A stretch of 64,000 nucleotides of DNA from Armigeres subalbatus (taxonomy: Eukaryota; Arthropoda; Insecta; Diptera; Culicidae), in contig NC_085139.1 of the NCBI RefSeq assembly GCF_024139115.2, positions 68,243,203-68,307,202 of the forward strand. Reading direction: 5' to 3'. This document shows, one piece after another, positions 45,835 to 56,100 of the stretch (position 1 is its first letter; every line of letters begins with the position of its first letter). The notes under the pieces were generated by a model, which was not told where the DNA came from, made no database searches, and saw only the letters and a list, made by a program, of their open reading frames with translations. The translations under genes were made by a program, and so were the position numbers.

Positions 45835-46091
45835 AACCGTCTAAGACGAATTAAGTACTGTCCATTTAATTCCACCAGCTAATTTTCGTTATCTTTGCAG
45901 ATACGTATTTCGACCACAACTGTGTGGTCGTCTTCAGTGTCTCGTACTTGACTCGACTTAGTCGACAAGTCGAGTCAAGTACGAGACACTGAAGACGACC
46001 ACACAGTTGTGGTCGAAATACGTATCTGCAAAGATAACGAAAATTAACTGGTGGAATTAAATGGACAGTACTTAATTCGTCTTAGACGGTT
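45835..46091. repeat. 257-bp palindrome with 125-bp arms
   Basis: Arms 45,835-45,959 and 45,967-46,091 are inverted copies with a single mismatch seen (CAGCTAA versus the inverse of TTAACTG), around a 7-bp centre containing GTCGAC. The arms include GATACGTATTTCGACC and GTCGTCTTCAGTGTCTCG. A half-copy with only one arm lies at 27,500-27,640. Confidence 0.9.
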
Positions 46092-46624
46092 CCCTAAAAT
46101 TCATAAAAAGCTAGATTTTTTTCTCAGCTCTAAATTCTTCACGCCGATTCACGCCGCCGCCGCCGCCGCCAAACATTGCTTACGGCGTGACGCCGCCGAC
46201 GCCGCCGCCGCCGGTGTAAAAATGGCCTTACGCCGCCGCCGCTCACAAATACTTCGGCGCACAGGTCTATCTGCAGTCGCCTTCATCGCCGCCGTGGTGA
46301 GTGCGACTGGGTGCAGCCGAAAAATCATTTCCAACACCGACCATTCAATTTCGCATTCAGCCACTCTGACAGGCTGCTCAGTTCGCGCCTTACCGTATGA
46401 CTGTGACTGGCCCATTTAAACGCGTGGTGATTTTTTTTTCAATTTGCTGGGTGAATGTGTATATTTTGCTGTGGTGAATTTCATCTTCGCAGCGCAGTGG
46501 GTGATGTGAGTTCTGTTGTTTATTTTTCTACTTCTCCGGGAATGTGAGGTTGATTTCAAAGCAGGAAGAAAATAAAAAAATGATATTAAAAAACATCACC
46601 TTCATCCAATGCTGCCGAATATTT

Positions 46625-46902
46625 ACAACCCTGGAAAAGTGAGACGTCTTACTTCTCACTACTTATTTTCCTCCTTTCACTGTGAAAAGCGAGTTGTGCG
46701 AAGGCCGCACAGGAAATGAGGTGTGAAATGTGAGACGTCTCACTTCTCACTATTTATTTCCCGCGTCTCACTGTGAAAAGTGAGTTCTATGAAGTGAGTA
46801 GTAAGACGTCTCACTGTAATAAGTGAGAAGCGTGAAGTGAGTTGTGAGACGCCTCACTTCTCAATTCGCACTACTCACTTTTCACAGTGAGACGTGAGAA
46901 AT
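46625..46902. repeat. GTGAG/CTCAC alternating repeats next to satellite 1
   Basis: Modules of GTGAGA and CTCAC alternate with spacers of 4-10 bp. One segment, GTGAGACGTCTCAC (46,730-46,743), is a perfect 14-bp palindrome. The block runs into the first unit of the 23-bp satellite without a break. Confidence 0.78.
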
Positions 46903-49900
46903 GAAAGCCTCCTTTCAAGAGGCTCGGAAGCCTCCTTTCAAGAGGCTCGGAAGCCTCCTTTCAAGAGGCTCGGAAGCCTCCTTTCAAGAGGCTCGGAAGC
47001 CTCCTTTCAAGAGGCTCGGAAGCCTCCTTTCAAGAGGCTCGGAAGCCTCCTTTCAAGAGGCTCAGCAGCCTCCTTCAAGATGCTCAGCCTCCTTCAAGAG
47101 GCCCGGAAGCCTCCTTTCAAGAGGCTCAGGCCTCCTTTCAAGAGGCTCAAGCCTCCTTCAAGAGGGCCTCAGAAGCCTCCTTTCAAGAGGCTCAGCCTCC
47201 TTCAAGAGGCTCAGAAGCCTCCTTTCAAGAGGCTCAGAAGCCTTCTTTAAGAGGCTCGGAAGCCTCCTTTCAAGAGGCCTCAGAAGCTTCCTTTCAAGAG
47301 GCCCAGGCTTCCTTTCAAGAAGCTCAGAAGCCTCCTTTCAAGAGGCTCAGGCCTCCTTTCAAGAGGCTCAGCCTCCTTTCAAGAGGCTCAGGCCTCCTTT
47401 CAAGAGGCACGGAAGCCTCCTTTCAAGAGGCACGGAAGCCTCCTTTCAAGAGGCACGGAAGCCTCCTTCAAGAGGCACGGAAGCCTCCTTCAAGAGGCTC
47501 AGAAGCCTCCTTCAAGAGGGCCTCGGAAGCCTCCTTCAAGAGGCTCAGCCTCCTTTCAAGAGGGCCTCAGGCCTCCTTCAAGAGGCTCAGAAGCCTCCTT
47601 CAAGAGGCTCAGGAAGCCTCCTTTCAAGAGGCCTCGGTGGCCTCCTTTCAAGAGGCTCAGGAAGCCTCCTTCAAGAGGCTCAGAAGCCTCCTTCAAGAGG
47701 CTCAGGCCTCCTTCAAGAGGCCCGGAAGCCTCCTTCAAGAGGCTCAGAAGCCTCCTTCAAGAGGGCCTCAGAAGCCTCCTTTCAAGAGGCTCGGAAGCCT
47801 CCTTTCAAGAGGCTCAGAAGCCTCCTTTCAAGAGGCTCAGAAGCCTCCTTTCAAGAGGCTCAGGAAGCCTTCTTTAAGAGGCTCGAAGCCTCCTTCAAGA
47901 GGCTCAGGCTTCCTTCAAGAGGCTCAGGCTTCCTTTCAAGAGGCCTCGAAGCCTCCTTTCAAGAAGCTCAGAAGCCTTCTTTCAAGTGGCCTGAAAGCCT
48001 TCTTTCAAGAGGCCCGGAAGCCTCCTTTCAAGAGGCCCGGAAGCCTCCTTTCAAGAGGCCTGGAAGCCTCCTTTCAAAAGGCCTCAGAAGCCTCATTTCA
48101 AGAGGGTCAGAAGCCTCATTTCAAGAGGCTCAGAAGCCTCCTTCAAGAGGCCTCAGCCTCCTTTCAAGAGGCTCAGGCCTCCTTTCAAGAGGCTCGAGCC
48201 TCCTTTCAAGAGGCTCGGAAGCCTCCTTCAAGAGGCCTCAGAAGCCTCCTTTCAAGAGGCTCAGGCCTCCTTCAAGAGGCCTGGAAGCCTCCTTCAAGAG
48301 GCTCAAGCCTCCTTTCAAGAGGCTCGGAAGCCTCCTTTCAAGAGGCCCAGAAGCCTCCTTCAAGAGGCCTGGAAGACTCCTTTCAAGAGGCCTCAGAAGC
48401 CTCCTTTCAAGAGGCCTGGAAGCCTCCTTCAAGTGGCTCGAAAGCCTCTTTCAAGAGGCCCGGAAGCCTCTTTCAAGAGGGCCCGGAAGCCTCCTTTCAA
48501 GAGGCTCAAGCCTCCTTTCAAGAGGCCTCAGGCCTCCTTTCAAGAGGCCTGGAAGCCTCCTTCAAGAGGCCCAGCCTCCTTTCAAGAGGCTCAGCCTCCT
48601 TTCAAGAGGCCCGGAAGCCTCCTTTCAAGAGGCCCAAGCCTCCTTTCAAGAGGCCCAGAAGCCTCCTTCAAGAGGCCCGGAAGCCTCCTTCAAGAGGCCT
48701 CAGAAGCCTCCTTTCAAGAGGCCCGGAAGCCTCCTTCAAGAGGCTCAGGAAGCCTCCCTTTCAAGAGGCTCAGAAGCCTCCCTTTCAAAAGGCTCCAAGC
48801 CTCATTTCAAGAGGCTCAGAAGCCTCCTTCAAGAGGCTCAGAGCCTCCTTTCAAGAGGCTCAGAAGCCTCCTTTCAAGAGGCCTGGAAGCCTCCTTCAAG
48901 AGGCTCAGAAGCCTCCTTTCAAGAGGCCTCCAGCCTCCTTTCAAGAGGCCTCAGCCCTCCTTTCAAGAGGCTCAGAAGCCTCCTTCAAGAGGCTCCAGCC
49001 TCCTTTCAAGAGGCCCAGAAGCCTCCTTTCAAGAGGCTCGAAGCCTCCTTTCAAGAGGCCTGGAAGCCTCCTTTCAAGAGGCTCAGGCCTCCTTCAAGAG
49101 GCCCAGCCTCCTTCAAGAGGCCTGGAAGCCTCCTTTCAAGAGGCCCAGAAGCCTCCTTCAAGAGGCTCCAGCCTCCTTCAAGAGGCCCAGGCCTCCTTCA
49201 AGAGGCTCAGCCTCCTTCAAGAGGCCCAGAAGCCTCCTTCAAGAGGCCTCAGCCTCCTTCAAGAGGCCTCAGAAGCCTCCTTCAAGAGGCTCAGGCCTCC
49301 TTTCAAGAGGCTCAGAAGCCTCCTTTCAAGAGGCTCGGAAGCCTCCTTTCAAGAGGCTCAGAAGCCTCCTTCAAGAGGCTCAGAAGCCTCCTTTCAAGAG
49401 GCTCAGAAGCCTCCTTTCAAGAGGCTCAGAAGCCTCCTTCAAGAGGCTCAGAAGCCTCCTTTCAAGAGGCTCAGAAGCCTCCTTCAAGAGGCTCAGAAGC
49501 CTCCTTTCAAAAGACTCTGAATTCTCCTTCAAGAGGCTCCAGGAAGCCTCCTTCCAAGAGGCTCAGAAGCCTCCTTTCAAGAGGCTCAGAAGCCTCCTTC
49601 AAGAGGCTCAGAAGCCTCCTTTCAAGAGGCTCAGGAAGCCTCCTTCAAGAGGCTCAAGCCTCCTTTCAAGAGGCCTCAGAAGCCTCCTTCAAGAGGCTCA
49701 GAAGCCTCCCTTTCAAGAGGCCTCAGAAGCCTCCTTTCAAGAGGCTCAGCCTCCTTTCAAGAGGCTCAGAGCCTCCTTTCAAGAGGCCTGGAAGCCTCCT
49801 TCAAGAGGCCTCAGCCTCCTTCAAGAGGCCTGGAAGCCTCCTTCAAGAGGCCTCAAGCCTCCTTCAAGAGGCCTCGGCCTCCTTCAAGAGGCTCGAAGCC

Positions 49901-50290
49901 TCCTTTCAAGAGGCTCGAGCCTCCTTTCAAGAGGCCTCGGCCTCCTTTCAAGAGGCTCGGAAGCCTCCTTTCAAGAGGCTCGGAAGCCTCCTTTCAAGCG
50001 GCTCGGAAGCCTCCTTTCAAGAGGCTCAGAAGCCTCCTTTCAAGAGGCTCGGAAGCCTCATTTCAAGAGGCTCGGAAGCCTCATTTCAAGAGGCTCGGAA
50101 GCCTCCTTTCAAGAGGCTCGGAAGCCTCCTTTCAAGAGGCTCGGAAGCCTCCTTTCAAGAGGCTCGAATGACTCCTTTCTAGAGGTTAAGAAGCGCTTTT
50201 TAAAGATACTTAGAAGCCTCCTTTGACATGGCTCGAAAGCCTGCTTCCAAGCCGCTCGGAAGCCTTCTTTCAAAAGACTTGAAAGGTGTT
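46903..50290. repeat. Satellite 1: ~150 tandem 23-bp hairpin units
   Basis: Each unit is the stem AGCCTC, loop CTTTCAA, stem GAGGCT and linker CGGA (or CAGA). The first ~7 and last ~10 units are almost uniform 23-mers, while the interior holds many 19-22-bp variants that lost a T or part of the linker. The right edge decays after 50,170. No unit contains a stop in any forward frame, so frames stay open for up to 1093 codons (46,901-50,182) despite indels. Because 23 is not a multiple of 3, the translation cycles through three frames (QEARKPPFKRLGSLLSRG and so on). Such ORFs are not evidence of a protein. Confidence 0.95.
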
Positions 50291-52078
50291 CTCTTTCCTT
50301 TTTTACTACTAACCAGCCAAATTTAAAACAAATGTTGTCACAATTTTTTTTTTCAATAAATAGCTCCCATTGTTATAATTTTGTTATGCATTATTGATCG
50401 GGTTCGTATCACGTTATTCGTTCCAAATTCGGTAAAGCATCTTTCGTTGCTTCATATCTGCTAGAGCTCGACGTTCTGTGTTGAAAAAAATCAATGCCAC
50501 TAAAGAGAAGAATCCAAAGAAGAAAATCTGTTAACAATCCTGCCAACACACTAACTGCCACCACCCATCATATTTCACTTCTCGAAAATCCGCTCCACCG
50601 GAACGGAATGGAACCCATCCGGGCGGGAGAGCTAACGGAAATCCTCCCATCCATCGATGCGTGAAACGTTCTTAAATCAATTTACGATCGTTGACTCCGC
50701 CGACGTCGCCGTCGTCATCTTCATCGTTGTTGAACTTCCATCTTGGAGCTTTGGTTTGGCGTGCGGCAGCACAGCGCGCGTCCCCTTCGCAACGACGGCG
50801 TCCACTTCCCAGTCATCAAAGCGATTCCGTTTGATATTGGCGTGGAAAATTCAATTCGACTTCAACGATGACGGCGACGGGATTGCTCGAGTTGCTCCAT
50901 CGCTCGGTATCATAACAACATCACAAACTGCTAACCAACCGATTCCGGGAGTAGCGATTCGTTCGTCCTCCTGGCCCTCATATTCATAGACGACGACAAC
51001 TGGCGCTGGAAGTTGTGAGAATGTGTTCGTGTGTGTATGTGTTCTTGGAGGGACGTGATATCACTGTTTTGCCTCCTTTCCGGTTGATAGCAGCCGTGTA
51101 CGATAATCGGTTCGTACCGCACCATGCATGCGCGTGAGGAAGTCAACCAGTCGGTCTCGATGGCAGCGGGGACGGACGGAGACGAGACGACCGGCGAGTA
51201 TTTATTTCAGCTAAATTTATTTATTCGAACATATACAAACATAAATATTTGCATCGTTCTGCTTCTTGTTCGAGTTGTTCAACTCGTAGCCGGCGAGCTT
51301 TTCAGATTCGGCTTGAAAGCAATATTCCTCTCGCCTTTGAGGTGAGGGTAGCAAAAGTGAAAAACTGTATCGCATTTCAGCTGTATTACTGGACGCGTCT
51401 CCATGTTTTGCGTTTCGTTGGAAAATGTCTGCTACTTATTTTGATACATCATTTGGAATCAAAAGAAACTTTTGTTACATATGAATCACTTCATTTGGAG
51501 ATATACAAACAACGATCTAAGTAACGAGAAGCGCTTGAATACCGTTTCTCGTGGACTATCAATAGATCAAAAACTGCCCGCAATGACGGAATAATCTAAA
51601 AAGTCATCGATTAGTGAAAACTTGTGGCTTGTTTTCGGATTTTGCGAAAACCAACCATCCTTTATTGGTTCGAAAAACAGAGTTTCCCGAGTTTCGCCGC
51701 CTAATTAAACTTGCTTTTAATTTAATTGCCAGACATCAAAGGACTGCCTCCGTTGGTGTTTTCATTTTTATCGCCCTGCTCGGCTAGCCGAACCAGCGAT
51801 CGTCTATCCTTTATAGCCAATCGCCTAATTACCCTTCAACGACGTCAAGCCCCCTATCGTGCCACAGCCAGCCCTCTGGTGACCATCCCGACAATTCTTC
51901 CTTCAATTAGAAACTCGCCGGGCGATGATGTCGGTTCCTTTTATCAGTTCCTCTTCCCAACCAATTACCGCACTTCTGTCGCTCGTAACCCAAACCACAT
52001 CAATCGATCCAATTTGTAATAGAAGAAAATCGGAAAACTCCAGCATCCCCCCCACCCGTCAGTCAAAATGTCACCTAC
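50291..52078. other. Unique, partly GC-rich non-coding DNA
   Basis: Contains short ORFs (up to 110 codons) without recognisable domains. The composition (for example 50,690-51,180) differs from the flanking satellites. If the exon at 52,079-52,524 is real, this is its 3' intron. Confidence 0.4.
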
Positions 52079-52524
52079 CTGGCACTGTTGGGGACCGTGC
52101 CGTGTCGGCGAGGCGGTTTTGGGCCTTGGCTTTTTCACCACCGTGGTGGGTAGTCCGTTGATGATGGTGGTGGAGGCGACGTTCGACCCGCTACCGCTGC
52201 AGCTGCTGCTGTTTCCGCTGCCACTACTACTACTGCTACTGCTGCAACTGCTGGTGCTATCACTTCGGGTGCTGTGACCCACGGGGCCGTTGGTTGTACT
52301 GTTGCTGGTATGGTTGTTGGCACTGTTGACCGCCGCTGCCACTGCTGCACTGGCTGCGGTGGATTTGGGGGAACTATTACTACTACTGTTGCTACTGATG
52401 GCGCTGGAGATGCTGCTACTACTACTGCTGCTGCTGCTGCCGTTACTACTGCTCGGCGAGGTGGATCCCGTTACCAGCGAGACCGTCGTCGGGATGCAGC
52501 TGTTCAGTTTTTCCGATTTGGAAA
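52079..52524 (-). CDS. Internal exon of an unidentified host gene (Ser/Asn-rich, possibly a zinc-finger regulator)
   Basis: A 446-nt exon bounded by a good acceptor (CTTCTCCTTCCAG ahead of 52,524) and donor (CAG|GTAGGTGA after 52,079). The reading frame enters in phase 1 and leaves in phase 0. It encodes about 149 residues: a Ser run with TGSTSPSSSNGSSSS, an Ala-rich stretch with KSTAASAAVAAAVNSANN, a second Ser/Gly run, and a conserved-looking end with NGLPTTVVKKPRPK and SPTRHGPQQCQ. Low-complexity Ser/Ala/Asn runs are typical of insect transcriptional regulators. A Cys two residues before the donor would fit a C2H2 finger continuing in the next exon; that is inference. ORFs on the other strand are antisense to this exon. 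It is the most gene-like coding segment in the 3' half of the window and lies between two satellites. Confidence 0.6.
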
Positions 52525-53190
52525 CTGGAAGGAGAAGACAAAATGAAACATGATAAATCAATCTGAGTAGATTCAAAATTGAAAATATTTTCAATAATAT
52601 ATTAAACAAGACATCTTTTCGCACCGAAGTGTGCACCGAAAGGATACGTGAATCTTTTTAATCTCGTAAGCATATAATCATTGATTAATTTTTTTTTGAA
52701 AATTATTCGAAGGTGAGTGCCCCATATTAGTAGAATTTTTTAACAGAAAGTATAAACGCTACTACCAAAAGCTAAAAAAAAAACAAATTTGTTAGATCCG
52801 AATGTTCAAGCAAGAAACCTACCGGAAGCTTCAGCTAGAGGCAGACAAGCCTCCACCACAGACATAACACATTGAACATTCACTCATCAAACTCATCGTC
52901 ATTCAAACCCTAACGCAATTTGTTGATTTCAGTTAGTTGGGCAAATCACGAACCAGATGGCGGTTGTGAGCAAACGTCTAGAGTAAGTCCGATGCGAGCG
53001 TCATGAGTGATCGATTGGATAATTAATTATTATTTAAATCGACCAGTAAATCATTGAACAATGGAAAATTTACGAGTATGTCTGTTTGTCTGTGCTTCCA
53101 CGAAACAAACAAAAACGCATCTGAATAAATGTTATATACGCATGCTGCTGAAAAACCGACTGACAGAAGCTAACAAAGCTGGTTTTTTAG
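52525..53190. other. Unique spacer between exon and satellite 2
   Basis: AT-rich, no ORF of note. On the minus strand this would be intron upstream of the 52-kb exon. Confidence 0.4.
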
Positions 53191-56100
53191 CTGGACAATT
53201 GTTTTAGAAGCTTTAAAAGCTTCTTCCAGTGCAATGGTTGCAAAAGAGACTTCCTACAGAACTTGGAAAAGTCCAGAAGCTGGAGAAGCATCTTCTAGAA
53301 GACGTAATCGTATTGGCCAAAATACAAAAAAAATAAGACAGGAGCTAGAATTTTTTTTTAGAGTGATTTCAGAAGCTAGAAAAGCTTCGGCCAGTATTTG
53401 GAAAATATTTTTCTAACAGCTAGAGAAGCTTCCGCCAAAGCTGAAAAATCTAAAGCCAAAAGCAGGAAAAGCCTTCTCCAGGAGCTGGAAAAGCTTCCGC
53501 CAAATCTGAAAAATCTTAAGCCTAAAGCAGGAAAAGTTTCCTCCAGAAGCTGGAAAAGCTTCCTCCAGAAGCTGGAAAAGCTTCCTCCAGAAGCTGGAAA
53601 AGCTTCCTCCAGAAGCTGGAAAGCTTCCTCCAGAAGCTGGAAAAGCTTCCTCCAGAAGCTGGAAAAGCTTCCTCCAGAAGCTGGAAAAGCTTCCTCCAGA
53701 AGCTGGAAAAGCTTCCTCCAGAAGCTGGAAAAGCCTCCAGAAGCCTCCAGAAGCTGGTGCCTCCAGAAGCTGGAAAAGCCTCCAGAAGCTGGAAAAGCCT
53801 CCCAGAAGCTGGAAAAGCTTCCTCCAGAAGCTAAAGAAGCTTCCTCTAGAAGCTGGAAAAGCTTCCTCCAGAAGCTGGCAAAGCTTCCTCCAAAAGCTAG
53901 GAAAGCTTCCTCCAGAAGCTGGAAAAGCGTCCAGAAGCTGGTGCTTCCAGAAGCTGGAAAAGCTTCCTCCAGAAGCTGGTGCCTCCAGCTGGTGCCTCCA
54001 GAAGCTGGAAGCCTCCAGCTAGCTCCAGAAGCTGGTGCTCCAGAAGCTGGTGCCTCCAGAAGCTGGTGCCTCCAGAAGCTGGAAGCTCCTCCAGAAGCTG
54101 GTGCCTCCAGAAGCTGGAAAAGCCTCCAGAGCTGGTGCCTCCAGCTGGTGCCTCCAGAAGCTGGTGCCTCCAGAAGCTGGTGCCTCCAGAAGCTGGTGCC
54201 TCCAGAAGCTGGAAAAGCTTCCTCTGGAAGCTGGAAAAGCTTCCTCTGGAAGCTGGAAAAGCTTCCTCTGGAAGCTGGAAAAGCTTCCTCTGGAAGCTGG
54301 AAAAGCTTCCTCCAGAAGCTGGCTTCCTCCAGAGCTGGGTGCCTCCAGAAGCTGTGCCTCCAGAAGCTGGCCTCCAGAAGCTGGAAAGCCTCCAGAAGCT
54401 GGTGCCTCCAGAAGCTGCCTCCAGAAGCTGGTGCCTCCAGAAGCTGGAAAAGCCTCCAGAAGCTGGTGCCTCCAGAGCTGGAAAGCCTCCAGAAGCTGGA
54501 AAGCTTCCTCCAGAAGCTGGAAAGCTTCCTCCAGAAGCTGGTGCCTCCAGAAGCTGGAAAAGCCTCCAGAAGCTGGAAAAGCTTCCTCCAGAAGCTGGAA
54601 GTGCCTCCAGAAGCTGGTGCTTCCTCCAGAAGCTGGAAAAGCCTCCAGAAGCTGGAAAAGCTTCCTCCAGAAGCTGGAAAAGCTTCCTCCAGAAGCTGGT
54701 GCTTCCTCCAGAAGCTGGAAAAGCCTCCAGAAGCTGGTGCCTCCAGAAGCTGGAAAAGCTTCCTCCAGAAGCTGGTGCTTCCTCCAGAAGCTGGTGCTTC
54801 CTCCAGAAGCTGGAAAGCCTCCAGAAGCTGGTGCCTCCAGAAGCTGGAAGCCTCCAGAAGCTGGAAAAGCCTCCAGAGCTGGTGCCTCCAGAAGCTGGTG
54901 CCTCCAGCCTCCAGAAGCTGGTGCCTCCAGAAGCTGGAAGCCTCCAGCTGGTGCTCCAGAAGCTGGAAAAGCTTCCTCCAGAAGCTGGAAAAGCTTCCTC
55001 CAGAAGGTGGAAGCTGCCTCCAGAAGCTGGGCTTCCTCCAGAGCTGGAAAAGCCTCCAGAAGCTGGTGCCTCCAGAAGCTGGAAAAGCCTCCAGAAGCTG
55101 GAAAAGCTGGTGCCTCCAGAAGCTGGAAAGCTTCCTCCAGAAGCTGGTGCTTCCTCCAGAAGCTGGAAGAAGCTTCCTCCAGAAGCTGGAAAAGCCTCCA
55201 GAAGCTGGTGCCTCCAGAAGCTGGAAAGCTTCCTCCAGCTGGAAAAGCTTCCTCCAGAGCTGGAAAGCTTCCTCCAGAAGCTGGAAAAGCTTCCTCCAGA
55301 AGCTGGAAAGCCTCCAGCTGGTGCCTCCAGAAGCTGGTGCCTCCAGAAGCTGGAAAGCCTCCAGAAGCTGGAAAAGCTTCCTCCAGAAGCTGGTGCCTCC
55401 AGCTTCCTCCAGAAGCTGGAAAAGCTTCCTCCAGAAGCTGGAAAAGCTTCCTCCAGAAGCTGGTGCCTCCAGAAGCTGGTGCCTCCAGAAGCTGGTGCTT
55501 CCTCCAGAAGCTGGAAAACTTCCTCCAGAAGCTGGAAAAGCTTCCTCCAGAAGCTGGAAAAGCTTCCTCCAGAAGCTGGAAAAGCTTCCTCCAGAAGCTG
55601 GTGCTTCCTCCAGAAGCTGGAAAAAGCTTCCTCCAGAAGCTGGAAAGCTTCCTCCAGAAGCTGGAAAAGCCTCCAGAAGCTGGAAGAAGCTCCTCCAGAA
55701 GCTGGTGCTTCCTCCAGAAGCTGGAAAAGCCTCCAGAGCTGGAAAAGCTTCCTCCAGAAGCTGGTGCCTCCAGGCTGGAGCCTCCAGAAGCTGGTGCCTC
55801 CAGAAGCTGGAAAAGCTTCTCCAGAAGCTGGAAAAGCCTCCAGAAGCTGGAAGCTCCAGAAGCTGGTGCCTCCAGAAGCTGGACTCCAGAAGCTGGGCCT
55901 CCAGAGCTGGGTGCCTCCAGAAGCCTCCAGAGCTGGAAAGCTTCCTCCAGAAGCTGGTGCCTCCAGAAGCTGGAAAGCCTCCAGAAGCTGTAGAAGCTTC
56001 CTCCAGAAGATGTATAAACTTCCTCCAGAAGCTGGAAAGGCTTCCTCTAGAAGCTGGAAAAGCTTCTCTTCCAGAAGCTGGAAAATCTTACTCCAGAAGC

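Larger units (their letters stand above)
40659..46276. mobile_element. GCC-rich inverted ends bracketing 5.6 kb
   Basis: The left end CTGCAGTTAGACCTGTGCG (from 40,659) and right end CGCACAGGTCTATCTGCAG (to 46,276) are inverted with one mismatch. Both lead inward into GCCGCCGCCG-type sequence (40,675-40,770 and 46,137-46,262). Either one element was split by later insertions or two copies face each other. The Ala/Arg-rich ORFs in the right end are artefacts of GCC repeats. Confidence 0.55.

Noticed and set aside
46051..46419. Ala/Arg-rich ORF of 122 codons
   Set aside because: Lies across the palindrome arm and GCC-repeat end; both strands give similar low-complexity ORFs.
46901..50182. 1093-codon ORF as a repeat protein gene
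   Set aside because: The frame is open only because 23-bp units lack stops; several overlapping frames are equally open, there is no start context, splice structure or non-repeat domain.
52068..52553. Leu- and Ala/Thr-rich ORFs on the plus strand
   Set aside because: Antisense to the Ser-rich exon on the minus strand, which has matching splice sites and phase.
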